Shown: positions 7,222 to 18,132, numbered from the stretch's first letter. The stretch: 41,668 bases of DNA from Gordonia otitidis NBRC 100426 (GCF_000248075.1 NZ_BAFB01000035.1:1-41668); one strand, 5' to 3'. Program-made: numbers and translations. The notes: a model not told the origin generated them from the sequence alone.

Positions 7222-8508
7222 TCAGGCCGTGGTAGCTCGCCGCCCTCGAGGCATCGCTGCGAGCGGGATGCCGAGGGCTACCAGCACCCCCACGTAGGCG
7301 GTGATCCCGGCCCAGCCGAAGGCTGAGTAGGTAAGCCCGCCGAGCGCTCCGACCACCGAACTGCCGAGGTAGTAGTGGAAGAGATATAGCGACGACGCTT
7401 CTGCGCGGTGTTCGGTCGCCCGCGCCGATACCCAACCGCTCGCCACGGAATGCGCGGCGAAGAACCCTGCGGTGAACAGGAACAGCCCGATGACCACCGA
7501 CCAGAGGTGATCGGGGAGTGTGATGAGCAGGCCAGTCAACATCATCGACGTCGAAGCCACCAGGACGCGCCGTCGTCCGAGGCGGTCGGCGAGGCGGCCA
7601 CCCCACGCCGATGACACGGTTCCGGCGAGATACATCAGGAAGATCGCCGCGACGACCCCCGCGGGCAGACCGAACGGCCCACCGAGCAGCCGGTAGCCGA
7701 TGAAGTTGTAGACGGTGACGAAACCGCCCATGAGCACGAAGGCCAGTGCGAACAGCGACAGGAGGCCCGGATCACGTAGATGCCCAAGGAGATTGCGTCC
7801 GGTGGCACGCAGCGAGACGGGCTGCGGGGTGAAGAACTGTGAGCGAGGGACCATGCGCCAGAACGCGATTGCGAACACGAGCGAGACGATGGCCGCGATC
7901 TCCAGCGCCCACTGCCACGACACCACGTCGACCGCGAACCCCGGGATGAGGCGCCCGACCAGTCCGCCGATCGTCGTGCCCGCCACGTACTTGCCCATTG
8001 CCCCACCGAGCGAGCCGCCGTCGACCTCCTCGGCGAGATATGCCATGGCCACCGCGGGTACCCCGGCACACAGCAGGCCCTGCAGCGCGCGACCGGCGAG
8101 AAGGAACTCCATCGAGGGCGCCCACGGGAGCAGCAGCCCGATGACCGACGCGGCCACTGCGGAGCCGACCATCAGCCGCACACGGCCATACCGCTCCGAT
8201 AGCGCGCTCGCGGGGATGATCGCGACGGCAAGGAGGCCGGTCGTCAGTGAGACCGCCAGCGCCGAGGTCGTCGGCGACACCTGAAAGTGCGACGACAGCT
8301 GCGGTAGCAGCCCTTGGACGTAATACAAGGCCATGAACGTCGTCATGCCCGCCGCGAACAGCGACAGCGTCGCGCGTCGATAACCGGGGGAACCGGGAAC
8401 GTGTTTGACGGGCGCGAGGTCGGCGGCAGTGGAGCGCAGGGCGGTGGTTGTCACCGGATCCACTGTGGCCGGGTAAGCAGCTATGTGGAAATGAATGTTT
8501 AGCGACAT
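7222..8508 (-). CDS. MFS transporter (drug/sugar efflux type)
   Basis: This 428-aa major facilitator has 12 predicted transmembrane helices. The loop 2–3 signature appears as SERYGRVR, and its repeat in the second half as ADRLGRRR. The overall pattern resembles the YnfM/AraJ-like efflux group, with an extended 45-residue cytoplasmic N-terminus. The substrate is unknown. The gene is divergent from a complete LysR gene with only 40 bp between starts, the usual arrangement for a LysR regulator and its target. It converges on the frameshifted LysR gene, 11 bp stop to stop. Confidence 0.88.
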   Translation of the reverse strand: MSLNIHFHIAAYPATVDPVTTTALRSTAADLAPVKHVPGSPGYRRATLSLFAAGMTTFMALYYVQGLLPQLSSHFQVSPTTSALAVSLTTGLLAVAIIPASALSERYGRVRLMVGSAVAASVIGLLLPWAPSMEFLLAGRALQGLLCAGVPAVAMAYLAEEVDGGSLGGAMGKYVAGTTIGGLVGRLIPGFAVDVVSWQWALEIAAIVSLVFAIAFWRMVPRSQFFTPQPVSLRATGRNLLGHLRDPGLLSLFALAFVLMGGFVTVYNFIGYRLLGGPFGLPAGVVAAIFLMYLAGTVSSAWGGRLADRLGRRRVLVASTSMMLTGLLITLPDHLWSVVIGLFLFTAGFFAAHSVASGWVSARATEHRAEASSLYLFHYYLGSSVVGALGGLTYSAFGWAGITAYVGVLVALGIPLAAMPRGRRATTA

Positions 8509-8512
8509 ATCA

Positions 8513-8526
8513 ATTCATATGTGAAT
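8513..8526. promoter_or_regulatory. LysR-type binding site candidate
   Basis: An inverted repeat ATTCA–TATG–TGAAT lies in the 40-bp gap between the divergent MFS (start 8508) and LysR (start 8549) genes. AT-rich dyads of the T-N11-A kind in such gaps are the normal LysR boxes. Its position overlaps both probable promoters. Confidence 0.5.
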
Positions 8527-8548
8527 AACAGCAGCTAGGATCGATTCC

Positions 8549-9424
8549 ATGTACGACGACCTCCGCTGGTTCATCGCGATCGCAGAGACGCAGAACCTCA
8601 CCGCGGCGGCCGACCGCGTGCATTCCTCGCAGCCGACTCTCTCCCGCTTCCTCGGACGACTCGAACGCGACCTCGGGGTAGCACTCTTCGATCGGGATGG
8701 TCGACGCCTGGTTCTCAATCGATTCGGGCGGGTCTACCTCGACCGCGCGCGCCGCGCCGCGTCACAGTTGGAGGCCGGGCGACGTGAGATAGACGACATG
8801 CGCGCCCCGGCACGCGGCGCCGTGCGTCTGGCGTTCCTGCACTCGTTCGGGCTCGGACTGGTGCCCGAACTCATCAGCGGCTTCCGCATCGAGAATCCCG
8901 AAGCCCGATTCACACTGACCCAGGATGCCGCGGCGACGGTCGTCGGACACGTCGTCGACGGCGAGGCCGACCTCGCGATCGTCGCGCCCCGGCCGATGCG
9001 GACCGATATGGCGTGGGCGCGTGTCGCGGAACAGAAGCTCGCACTGGTTGTCCCGCGCGAGCACCGCTTCGCCGGGCGTGATCAGATCGGCATCGTCGAG
9101 GCGGGCGACGAGGAGTTCATCGTGATGCAGCACGGCTACGGCATGCGGCGGATCTTCGACGAGATCTGTGCAGCACACGATCTCAATCCCGCGATCGCGT
9201 TCGAGTCGTCGGAGTTGGCAACGGTGTCCGGGCTCGTCGCCGCGGGCCTCGGCGTCGGGGTGGTACCCGTCGAGGAGTCGGTGCGACACCCCGGCGTCGA
9301 ACTCATCCCGCTCGCCGGAGAATCGCGCGAGATCGGTCTGACGTGGTTTCGTGGCCGTCCACTGAGCGACGTCGCATCGCGGTTCCGTGACTTCGTGGTG
9401 GCGCGAAGTACTGACGTGCGGTGA
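8549..9424 (+). CDS. LysR-family transcriptional regulator
   Basis: This intact 291-aa LysR protein has the winged helix-turn-helix at residues 1–60 (FIAIAETQNLTAAADRVHSS, QPTLSRFLGRLERDLGVALF) and a periplasmic-binding-like effector domain from about residue 90. The start is ATG 8549, with AGGA about 10 nt upstream. The best-supported target is the divergent MFS transporter gene, 40 bp away, through the dyad at 8513–8526. The inducer is unknown. It converges on the flavoprotein gene at 9458. Confidence 0.9.
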   Translation: MYDDLRWFIAIAETQNLTAAADRVHSSQPTLSRFLGRLERDLGVALFDRDGRRLVLNRFGRVYLDRARRAASQLEAGRREIDDMRAPARGAVRLAFLHSFGLGLVPELISGFRIENPEARFTLTQDAAATVVGHVVDGEADLAIVAPRPMRTDMAWARVAEQKLALVVPREHRFAGRDQIGIVEAGDEEFIVMQHGYGMRRIFDEICAAHDLNPAIAFESSELATVSGLVAAGLGVGVVPVEESVRHPGVELIPLAGESREIGLTWFRGRPLSDVASRFRDFVVARSTDVR

Positions 9425-9435
9425 GCGGCTGACTT

Positions 9436-9480
9436 ACATCCGTTCGGAAACCCGGCCTCACATCCGTTCGGAAACCCGGC
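9436..9480. repeat. 24-bp tandem duplication at a stop codon
   Basis: Two identical 21-bp copies, at 9436–9456 and 9460–9480, are spaced 24 bp. The second copy is the 3' end of the flavoprotein gene (codons for RVSERM); the first lies just after its TGA stop (9458–9460). Because 24 is a multiple of three, read-through would repeat the peptide once more before a TAA. Confidence 0.85.
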
Positions 9481-10843
9481 GGGCCGCCAATTGCACTGCC
9501 TCCCAGACCGTTGCGAACGGTGGCGCGTAGGCGAGGTCCATCTCGGCGAGATCGTCGACGGTCATCTCACCCCACAGTGCCGCGGCGACGGTGTCGATGC
9601 GCTTACCCGATTGCATTCCGCCGACGATCTGCGCGCCCAGGATGCGTCGGGTGCTCTTGTCCGCAGTGAGTAGCACGGTGATCGGTGCGGCCTCGGACAT
9701 GTAACCGCTTGCGGTGTCACTCTGCGTGATCAACGTGAGAGCGTCGTGGCCGAATCGTCCGGCGACCTCGGTGTTCATTCCCGTCCGCGCGATCTCGAGA
9801 TAGGTCGGGCCCGCGGAGAATCGCGTGATGGCGGTCGCGAGCACCCCGGCGAAGCGTTTGGTCTCGTCGCCGCCCAGATTGAAGCCGCAGACCCGGCCCT
9901 GCTTGTTGGCGTGTGTGCCCAGCGGCGCGAAGATACGCTCCCCGGTCATCCTGTCGACGGACTCGCAACAATCGCCCGCTGCCCAGATACCGTCGGCAAG
10001 GCGTTGATGGTCGTCGGGCAGGTATCCGCCGTGGACTCCGATCGGTAGTCCCGCAGCTGCACCCAGAGACGTCGACGGTCGGACGCCCAATGCCAGCACC
10101 ACGACGTCAGCCTCGATTGTCTTCCCGGAAACCGTTGTGACAGAGCGAATCCTCCCACTCGAGGATTCGGCGCTCGCGATGACCGTGTCGGTCAGGACCG
10201 TGACACCCGCGGCTCGCATGCCGTCCTCGATGCGATCACTCATCTCCGGATCGAGCTTGCTCATCACCCTGGTGCGCGTGGCGAGGGTCGTGTCGAATCC
10301 ACGCTCGGCCAACGCTTCTGCCATCTCCACGCCGATGTAGCCGCCGCCGATCACCACTCCTCGACGACCGGAGCCTGCGATCAGATCAAGCCAATAGCGT
10401 GCGTCGTCAAGGGTTTTGGCCGGGTGGACGCCCTCGATCAACGCGCCGGTGCTGTCGCGAGCCCACGCTGGGACGATGGCCTGCGCACCGGTGCACAATA
10501 CGAGCTGGTCATAAGAGATCTCCGACGATTCGTCGAACTCCGACGTCGCCGAGACGTGCTTCCGCTCGCGGTCGATGCCGGTGACCGTCATTCTCATGCG
10601 GAGGTCGACGCCGAGTTTTCGGTGCTGCTGCGCGCTCCGTGCGATGAGGTCGGTGTCCGAATCGACGAGGCCGCCGACGAGGTAGGGAATGCCGCAGGCC
10701 GAGTAGGAGGTGTCCGACGTCTGCTCGAGTGCGATCACCTCGACGCCGCGCCCAGTGACCTCTGCGGTCCGAAGTGCCTGGTGAGCAGCACTCATGCCGG
10801 CGGCGTCTGCGCCGACCACGACGATACGTTCCACCTGCGTCAC
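9458..10843 (-). CDS. FAD-dependent pyridine nucleotide-disulfide oxidoreductase, CoA-disulfide-reductase-like
   Basis: This 461-aa flavoprotein belongs to the CoA-disulfide reductase/NADH oxidase group. It has an FAD Rossmann motif (GADAAGMSAA, residues 11–20), the single redox-active cysteine in SYSACGIPY (Cys50), an NAD(P) Rossmann motif (GVVIGGGYIGVEMAEA, about 162–177), a C-terminal FAD motif AAGDCCE and the dimerisation domain. A single Cys rather than a CxxxxC pair separates it from mycothione or lipoamide reductases. It may reduce CoA disulfide or persulfides, or act as a peroxidase or oxidase; the reaction is not settled by sequence. The start is GTG 10843. A small membrane ORF lies 36 bp upstream on the same strand. 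Confidence 0.85.
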   Translation of the reverse strand: MTQVERIVVVGADAAGMSAAHQALRTAEVTGRGVEVIALEQTSDTSYSACGIPYLVGGLVDSDTDLIARSAQQHRKLGVDLRMRMTVTGIDRERKHVSATSEFDESSEISYDQLVLCTGAQAIVPAWARDSTGALIEGVHPAKTLDDARYWLDLIAGSGRRGVVIGGGYIGVEMAEALAERGFDTTLATRTRVMSKLDPEMSDRIEDGMRAAGVTVLTDTVIASAESSSGRIRSVTTVSGKTIEADVVVLALGVRPSTSLGAAAGLPIGVHGGYLPDDHQRLADGIWAAGDCCESVDRMTGERIFAPLGTHANKQGRVCGFNLGGDETKRFAGVLATAITRFSAGPTYLEIARTGMNTEVAGRFGHDALTLITQSDTASGYMSEAAPITVLLTADKSTRRILGAQIVGGMQSGKRIDTVAAALWGEMTVDDLAEMDLAYAPPFATVWEAVQLAARRVSERM

Positions 10844-10879
10844 GCTACCCGCGTTCAGCGAGCATCCGTGTGCCGGAGG

Positions 10880-11065
10880 TCAGCGTTCCACGCTCACTGC
10901 CTTACCGATGACAACCCCGATCCCCGCGACCATGAGCGGCAGCGCAACGAGCACAGAGACCAGGAGAACCACTGTTTGCATACCGCCAATGGTCCGCCCA
11001 TATTTCCGTGCCGTCGCGCTGACCAGGCGTAAGGTAGCCAGTTTCACAAATGGTACGGGTGACAC
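10880..11065 (-). CDS. Possible small membrane protein
   Basis: A 61-codon frame from a GTG start has one convincing hydrophobic helix (VVLLVSVLVALPLMVAGIGV) with a short basic end. A shorter version from the ATG at 10981 would be 33 aa and still hold the helix. Neither start has a good Shine–Dalgarno. It sits 36 bp upstream of the flavoprotein gene on the same strand and could be co-transcribed with it. I do not recognise the protein. It may be non-coding. Confidence 0.35.
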   Translation of the reverse strand: MSPVPFVKLATLRLVSATARKYGRTIGGMQTVVLLVSVLVALPLMVAGIGVVIGKAVSVER

Positions 11066-11105
11066 GTTCTCGGCGTGGCCCAGGTAGATTCTCGTGAACG
11101 ACAGA

Positions 11106-11165
11106 ATGGGCCGGAACCCCTGCGAAGCGAGGATCGCCCGCTCACAGCAAGGGATTCCGGCCCAT
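11106..11165. terminator. Long hairpin downstream of leuA
   Basis: The 16-nt arms ATGGGCCGGAACCCCT (11106–11121) and AGGGATTCCGGCCCAT (11150–11165) pair with one mismatch around a 28-nt loop. It lies 61 bp after the leuA stop on the reverse strand. No T-tract follows, so it may be a processing or pausing structure rather than a classical terminator. Its loop length equals that of the hairpin at 15810–15873. Confidence 0.5.
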
Positions 11166-11226
11166 GCCAGTCACGCCGAACACCAGGGGTTACCCGCTGT
11201 CCCGTGAGTTCTTCGGTGAGAGAGGT

Positions 11227-13281
<2,055 letters not shown>

Positions 13282-14892
13282 TCAGGGCTCTGTGGGTGCA
13301 TGGACCGCAGCGCGATGAGTGCACAGTGTCGCGCGAATGTCGGCGGGGATCGGCGACGACTGGTCGGTGCGGTGGCACCAGTCGAGCGTTTCGTAGCCCA
13401 CGCGGCACAGTCTGATGTGTCGTGGCCAGCGTGGCGCTGACCAGCGAGGCTCGTCACTGGCGCTGTCCGTTGCGCTCATCTCCGCTTCGAGAAGCGCCCA
13501 CTGCAGGTCCCGCCGTATCGCGAGCAGCGGTGCAGAACCGACCGGCGCGCGTGCGGAGCGGTCGAGAAGACGGTCGACATGATCGAGAACGTCGGTGTCT
13601 GCCCGTGCCCACGTGTGGCGGTGAGCGTGCGGCAGCAGCCAGAAGAGCGCCGCGACGGCCAAGCCGACGCCGAGCAGCGTTTCCAGGAAACGGTCGCGGA
13701 CAGGGATGGTGATGTCGGAGTCGGGGGTGCCCATCAGCATGGCCAGCGGAGTGATGAAGGAGACGGCCACACCGTAGTTGCCGACGATGGTCAGTTCGAT
13801 GAGCACGTTGAGCACCGCGATCACCACGATGAGCCAGGCGGTCGTCAGACCGAGCTGATGGAGGCCGACGTAGATCACCAGGCCGACAACGGTGCCCGCG
13901 AGCCGGTGGGTGGCACGCACGACTCCGCGGATTCGATCCGGTCCGAGTTGGAGAACAAGAACGGTGCCCAGGATCGCCCAGTCGGGTCGTGAGAGTCCCA
14001 CCGCGAGTGAGGCGACACCCGCCGCGAGCGCTGTCACCGCCACCCGCACGGTCGTGACCTGCGCGTGGCTGTACTTGCGACGTGCAGCAGCCATCCGGTG
14101 TCGCACGGACGGTCGACGCATCGGTGGCGACAGCGGACCCGGCGGCGCCACGTGGAACTGATGTAGCGAGGTCCAGAGACGTTGCGCGAGCGGTGTGTCG
14201 GTGGCAGCGGCGTCGTGCAGCACGGTCCACGCGTTGAGCGTCGACATCGCCACACCGTGTCGGTGGGCGGGGTCGGTGGATTGATTGCTGGCGAGGTAGG
14301 CGTCGATCGTCTCGATCGCGGCGAGTGTCGCTGCGGTTTCCGGACCGTCGGGTCGCCAGAGCGCAGGCGCCATCCCGACCACGAGTGAACCCACGGCGCC
14401 GGCACACGTCGCGATCACCAGGTCTGAGACGTCGACGCCATGTCTGGTCACCACCGACGAGATGCAGGCGGTGAGCACGAAGAAGAACGGCCCAGGTGGT
14501 CCGAGACGCATGGCGTTGACGGTGAACACCGACGCCGACGCCCAGACGACGAGTCCGGCAACCACGATCAGCGAGGCGGTCGTACTCGGGTGGGCACCGG
14601 CGAGATCGCCCAGAAATCCGAAGATCGTCGCGGCAGCGATCAGCACGACGGCTGCGAGCGCGATGACCCGCCAGCGCACACGGTAAGGACGCTTCTCGCC
14701 GTAGAGCACCGCGAATGCGCCGAGTGCCGCGAGCAGGGCATCGCGCTCGAAGCCCGCGGCGAACAACACGGCTGCCGGTACGGCGAACGCAAGCCCTGCA
14801 CGAATCGCGGCGGGCCATCGCCCGCGCACGTCGGGAATTGCGAACAGGATCCGTGTGGCCCGAGGTCGTGGTGGTGGCAGCGGGGCGTTCAC
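13282..14892 (-). CDS. FUSC-family (aromatic acid exporter-like) membrane protein
   Basis: This 536-aa membrane protein has two blocks of transmembrane helices (about residues 27–180 and 280–410) separated and followed by soluble helical parts, the architecture of the FUSC/YccS/ArAE group. The second block carries the FUSC_2-type run beginning RVAVTALAAGVASLAVGLSR, then LGTVLVLQLGPDRIRGV and HRLAGTVVGLVIYVG. Relatives export aromatic acids or other small molecules; the substrate here is unknown. The start is GTG 14892. It lies upstream of the leuA promoter on the same strand and is probably a separate transcript. Confidence 0.8.
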   Translation of the reverse strand: MNAPLPPPRPRATRILFAIPDVRGRWPAAIRAGLAFAVPAAVLFAAGFERDALLAALGAFAVLYGEKRPYRVRWRVIALAAVVLIAAATIFGFLGDLAGAHPSTTASLIVVAGLVVWASASVFTVNAMRLGPPGPFFFVLTACISSVVTRHGVDVSDLVIATCAGAVGSLVVGMAPALWRPDGPETAATLAAIETIDAYLASNQSTDPAHRHGVAMSTLNAWTVLHDAAATDTPLAQRLWTSLHQFHVAPPGPLSPPMRRPSVRHRMAAARRKYSHAQVTTVRVAVTALAAGVASLAVGLSRPDWAILGTVLVLQLGPDRIRGVVRATHRLAGTVVGLVIYVGLHQLGLTTAWLIVVIAVLNVLIELTIVGNYGVAVSFITPLAMLMGTPDSDITIPVRDRFLETLLGVGLAVAALFWLLPHAHRHTWARADTDVLDHVDRLLDRSARAPVGSAPLLAIRRDLQWALLEAEMSATDSASDEPRWSAPRWPRHIRLCRVGYETLDWCHRTDQSSPIPADIRATLCTHRAAVHAPTEP

Positions 14893-15363
14893 CGCTCACA
14901 CATTAGGCGGCGTCGTGGTGCCGTCGCGCGGCAACGATTCCAGCGGCCAGGGGGGTGCGGCGCATCCAGTCGGCAGCCAGCGTGTCCGGGTTCGGTGTCC
15001 AGTGTTCGGTCGCTCCAGGCCACCCGCCGCCGACCGCGAGGTTGAGAATCGCACATGTGGGCTCGTCGAACATCCATCGCGGCGCCTCGAGTGCTCGACG
15101 AGGTCGATTTCACCTGCGGCAGGAAACCTGACGAATGGATGTCGTTGCCCAACAGCCAGAATCCGTAAGTCCCTTATGTCGGATTACGGAAGCGACGAAT
15201 AGTACATTCCTTTCGGCTGAAAGTCTCTTTGCCTGAGCATTACTGGGTATTAGCACTGTGAATTCTCAGCTGGCACTTAGTATTTGCGAGTTTGCTTCGA
15301 GTGGTCGCCGGAAAGCCGGTCGCCCCCACTCGACTGCGAGTGTGTGCCGAGAAAGGTAGAGAC
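14893..15363. other. 471-bp intergenic gap with promoter-like AT-rich part
   Basis: No supported gene is present. The right half (about 15150–15300) is clearly poorer in GC than its surroundings and probably holds the promoter of the hemophore-like gene. It contains a perfect 7-bp inverted repeat, TCCGTAA (15162–15168) and TTACGGA (15184–15190), with a 15-nt spacer, a possible operator. An IdeR/DtxR iron box was looked for and not found. The left half should hold the start region of the FUSC gene. Confidence 0.5.
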
Positions 15364-15798
15364 ATGTCACGTTTGTTCACCGGAGCGGCGGCACGTCGCA
15401 TCACCCTGGCGCTGGCCGGCGTCGGCGTTGCGAGCGCGATCGCCACGGGCGGTGTGGCAACGGCTGCGCCAGCGCCCGCACCGACAAAGCAGGCTCCGGC
15501 CCAGACGACGCCGGTGCCCGGTACCAAGTGCACGCTGGCCGGGGTCGAGAAGGCCTTGGCCAAGGAGGACCCCACATTGTGGAAGGAGATCGAGTCCCAT
15601 CCACGCGCCAAGGAGCGGTTCGAGAAGACGATCGTCCTGACACCGCAGCAGCGCAAGCATCGCCGTCAGGAGATGCACAAGTCACACCCCGAGCGTGCGC
15701 AGATCAAGAACTTTCTTCGCGACCACGGTCTCGCCAAGAAGGACCGCACCGCTCACCGGGCAGCGATCAAGAAGGCCTTGGAGGCCTGCAGCGGATAG
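15364..15798 (+). CDS. Hemophore-related secreted protein (Rv0203/Rv1174c-like)
   Basis: This 144-aa secreted protein has a signal peptide (basic start, hydrophobic core, cleavage near TAAP) and an Ala/Pro/Thr linker. The mature part begins near TKCTLAGVEKALAKEDPTLW, continues with RFEKTIVLTPQQR and a Lys/His/Arg-rich helix, and ends with ALEACSG; its only two cysteines probably form a disulfide. This layout matches the mycobacterial hemophore-related family, some of which bind haem outside the cell. Haem binding here is an inference; the many His residues (HKSHPE, RDHG, AHRA) are compatible. The start is ATG 15364 after GAAAGGTAGAG. A strong hairpin follows 11 bp after the stop. Confidence 0.75.
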   Translation: MSRLFTGAAARRITLALAGVGVASAIATGGVATAAPAPAPTKQAPAQTTPVPGTKCTLAGVEKALAKEDPTLWKEIESHPRAKERFEKTIVLTPQQRKHRRQEMHKSHPERAQIKNFLRDHGLAKKDRTAHRAAIKKALEACSG

Positions 15799-15809
15799 CC
15801 GAGCACGCG

Positions 15810-15873
15810 GATACACGTGTTTCTGACACACGCACGGCGAACTTCGCTCGCATTCGTCAGAAACACGTGTATC
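15810..15873. terminator. Bidirectional hairpin terminator
   Basis: Perfect 18-bp arms, GATACACGTGTTTCTGAC (15810–15827) and its complement (15856–15873), enclose a 28-nt loop that itself holds a small GCGAA/TTCGC hairpin. It lies between the convergent hemophore-like and nitroreductase genes, 11 and 12 bp from their stops. Short T-runs are inside the arms rather than after them. Confidence 0.75.
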
Positions 15874-15885
15874 GACAGCGATCCG

Positions 15886-16449
15886 TCAGGCCTCGAACGG
15901 GTCTCCCCAGCGTCTACCGAACGCGATCTGGTCGAGCGGTAGCCGCTCACGTGGGCGCTCGTCACGTTCGCGGATCTCGTCGGGCAGGGTGGATCGGTCG
16001 GCCAGCTGTCCGACGGCGAGCATCGCGAGCGGCTTCTTGTCGTCGGGGATGTCGAAAGCCGTTCTCGCGGCGCCCTTGTCGAACCCCGCGAGCGGATGGC
16101 CGTTGAGACCGAGTGCCCCGCACTGCAGGATCATCTGCGCCAACGCCAAACCGAGGTCGACGCCACCGTAGAGGTCGGGTTTCGGGTCGGACGGATCGTC
16201 GGTGGTACACAACAAGATCAGCGCACCCGCCGCGGGCGCCCACGTCGTATTCCCTCGGTTGAGGACGGCGGTCAAGGCGTCGAACGTTTCGTCGCCGCGC
16301 AGTCCGACGACGAAACGGACCGGTTGCATGCTGCCCCACGTGGGTGCCCAGCGCCCTGCCTCGAGGATCTCGACGACGTCGTCGGCCGAGACCGCGGCGA
16401 CAGGGTCGTAACCGCGGGCGCTCCAGCGCTGCCGTATCAGTTCGTGCAC
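15886..16449 (-). CDS. Nitroreductase-family protein
   Basis: This 187-aa FMN-dependent nitroreductase-fold protein has the N-terminal RQRWSARGYDP stretch (FMN phosphate contact Arg/Ser), AGRWAPTWGSMQPVRFV as the second FMN motif, and GVDLGLALAQMILQCGALGL plus GHPLAGFDKGAARTAF in the C-terminal half. The family reduces nitro compounds, quinones or enones with NAD(P)H in the cytoplasm. The substrate is unknown. The start is GTG 16447–16449. It follows the drug-exporter gene on the same strand by 78 bp, so co-transcription is possible. Confidence 0.85.
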   Translation of the reverse strand: MHELIRQRWSARGYDPVAAVSADDVVEILEAGRWAPTWGSMQPVRFVVGLRGDETFDALTAVLNRGNTTWAPAAGALILLCTTDDPSDPKPDLYGGVDLGLALAQMILQCGALGLNGHPLAGFDKGAARTAFDIPDDKKPLAMLAVGQLADRSTLPDEIRERDERPRERLPLDQIAFGRRWGDPFEA

Positions 16450-16527
16450 CGTGACGACGGTACTGGCCGGGGCTTGTCGAGGTGCGGTGACGGCGGGGTG
16501 CGGTGGATCGGTCAGAGGCGGGCGAGG

Positions 16528-18069
16528 TCACGCCGAGGGCGACGCATCCTGCTCCGGTTGGCCGACGGATCGCGGAGTACGCATGACCACCGCGAGGATC
16601 ACGCCGAGCACGCCGAGCGCGATCACCGCAGCCAGCGACGCCGCGTGGATGCCGCTGACGAACGCCTCCTTGGCGGCGTCGGCCAGTGCTCCGCCCGAGG
16701 ACCCCATGTCGTGGGATCGATGCAGCGTCTCGCCGAGCGTGTCGCCGAACGACCAACCGTTGTCGTGCTCACGGAACATCAAGGTCGCGAGCGAGCCGAG
16801 AAGTGCCAACCCGAGAGCAGTGCCCAACTCGAAACTCGTCTCAGAGATGCCCGACGCCGCTCCCGAACGCTCCGCCGGTACCGATCCGACGACGACGTCG
16901 GACACCAGCGAGAACTGGATGCCGTAACCGATGCCCGCGATCGAGGTGAACACGAGATAGATCCACAACGGACTCGACGTGGTGAGCCACAGCAGGCCGA
17001 GATTGCCGACGGCGGCCAGCGCGACCGAACCGACGAACGCGGTGCGCATACCCACGAGGACAGCGATTCGGGTGGCGCCGATGGAGAACACCGCGACTGC
17101 GATCGCCATGGGCAGTCCGGCGAGCGCGGCGTCGAGGACATCGAAATCTCTCACCGATTGCAGGTACACGCCCGTGAGGTACGACATGCCGCCGAGTGCC
17201 ATCATCCCGACCAGCGCCACCGACACCGCTGCGCTGAACTGCACGTTCTTGAACAGTTTCAGGTCGAGCAGCGGTGCGGCGATGCTGCGCTGGTGGACGA
17301 GGAAGATCGCGAACATCACGACGCCGACCACGCCGACGGCGGCAACGGGAGCGGTGACGCCCTCCGACGCCATGGTCTTGATGGAGTACACCACCGGCAG
17401 GATCGCGAGCAGTGAGAGACCGACACCGACGAAGTCGAACGGGTCACCTGTCCCTGCGCGATACTCCGGAATGAGTTTTGGTGCGAGCAGGAACAGCACC
17501 GCGAGCACCGGCACGTTGATCAGGAAAACGACGCCCCACCAGAAGTGGTGCAGCAGAACGCCTCCGACGACCGGGCCGATGGCCGATCCGCCCGCGAACG
17601 CCGCGGTCCACACGCCGATTGCACGGCCCCGCGCCTTGGCGTCGGGGAACATATTGGCGATCAGCGACAGGCTCGACGGCATCAGCGTCGCACCGCCGAT
17701 GCCCATCAGAGCGCGCGCCGCGATGAGGATGCCCGCAGTGGGGGCGAATGCGGCGATCACTGAGGCGATACCGAACAGCCCGGCACCAGCCAGCAGTATG
17801 CGCCTGCGGCCGATGCGGTCGCCGACGTTGCCCATCGTGATGAGCAGGCCGGCGATGAGGAAGCCGTAGATGTCGAGGATCCACAACTGCTGTGCTGCGC
17901 TCGGATCGAGTGCATCGGTGATCGCCGGGATCGCGAGGTAGAGGACAGAGAAGTCCATCGACACCAGCAGCACAGGGAGCGTCAGCACGGCCAGTCCCCA
18001 CCACGCACGTCGATCGGCGCCCTGCTGTTCGCGGGTGCGCTTCTCGGACGGACGGATGCGGACGGACAT
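16528..18069 (-). CDS. DHA2-family MFS multidrug exporter (14 TM)
   Basis: This 513-aa exporter of the EmrB/QacA/LfrA group has 14 predicted helices. Signatures include MDFSVLYLAIPAITDAL in helix 1, the loop motif NVGDRIGRRRILLAG, and the motif-C-like GGSAIGPVVGGVLLHHFWW. Such proteins expel lipophilic cations and antiseptics using the proton gradient. The start is ATG 18069, with GGAGAG eight bases upstream; an upstream ATG in frame lacks this. A TetR regulator is divergent, and two GTAC-rich dyads lie in the gap, so the exporter is probably repressed by it. Confidence 0.9.
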   Translation of the reverse strand: MSVRIRPSEKRTREQQGADRRAWWGLAVLTLPVLLVSMDFSVLYLAIPAITDALDPSAAQQLWILDIYGFLIAGLLITMGNVGDRIGRRRILLAGAGLFGIASVIAAFAPTAGILIAARALMGIGGATLMPSSLSLIANMFPDAKARGRAIGVWTAAFAGGSAIGPVVGGVLLHHFWWGVVFLINVPVLAVLFLLAPKLIPEYRAGTGDPFDFVGVGLSLLAILPVVYSIKTMASEGVTAPVAAVGVVGVVMFAIFLVHQRSIAAPLLDLKLFKNVQFSAAVSVALVGMMALGGMSYLTGVYLQSVRDFDVLDAALAGLPMAIAVAVFSIGATRIAVLVGMRTAFVGSVALAAVGNLGLLWLTTSSPLWIYLVFTSIAGIGYGIQFSLVSDVVVGSVPAERSGAASGISETSFELGTALGLALLGSLATLMFREHDNGWSFGDTLGETLHRSHDMGSSGGALADAAKEAFVSGIHAASLAAVIALGVLGVILAVVMRTPRSVGQPEQDASPSA

Positions 18070-18132
18070 GACTACTGCTCTCCTCGGAATAGGTAATGAA
18101 TGCATCGACGCGTGGTGGCCATCGCGGCACTC

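Noticed and set aside
16096..17415. A 439-codon forward frame opposite the nitroreductase and exporter genes
   Set aside because: It is antisense to two well-recognised genes, is extremely rich in Arg, Asp and His, and has no domain; it is a high-GC shadow frame.
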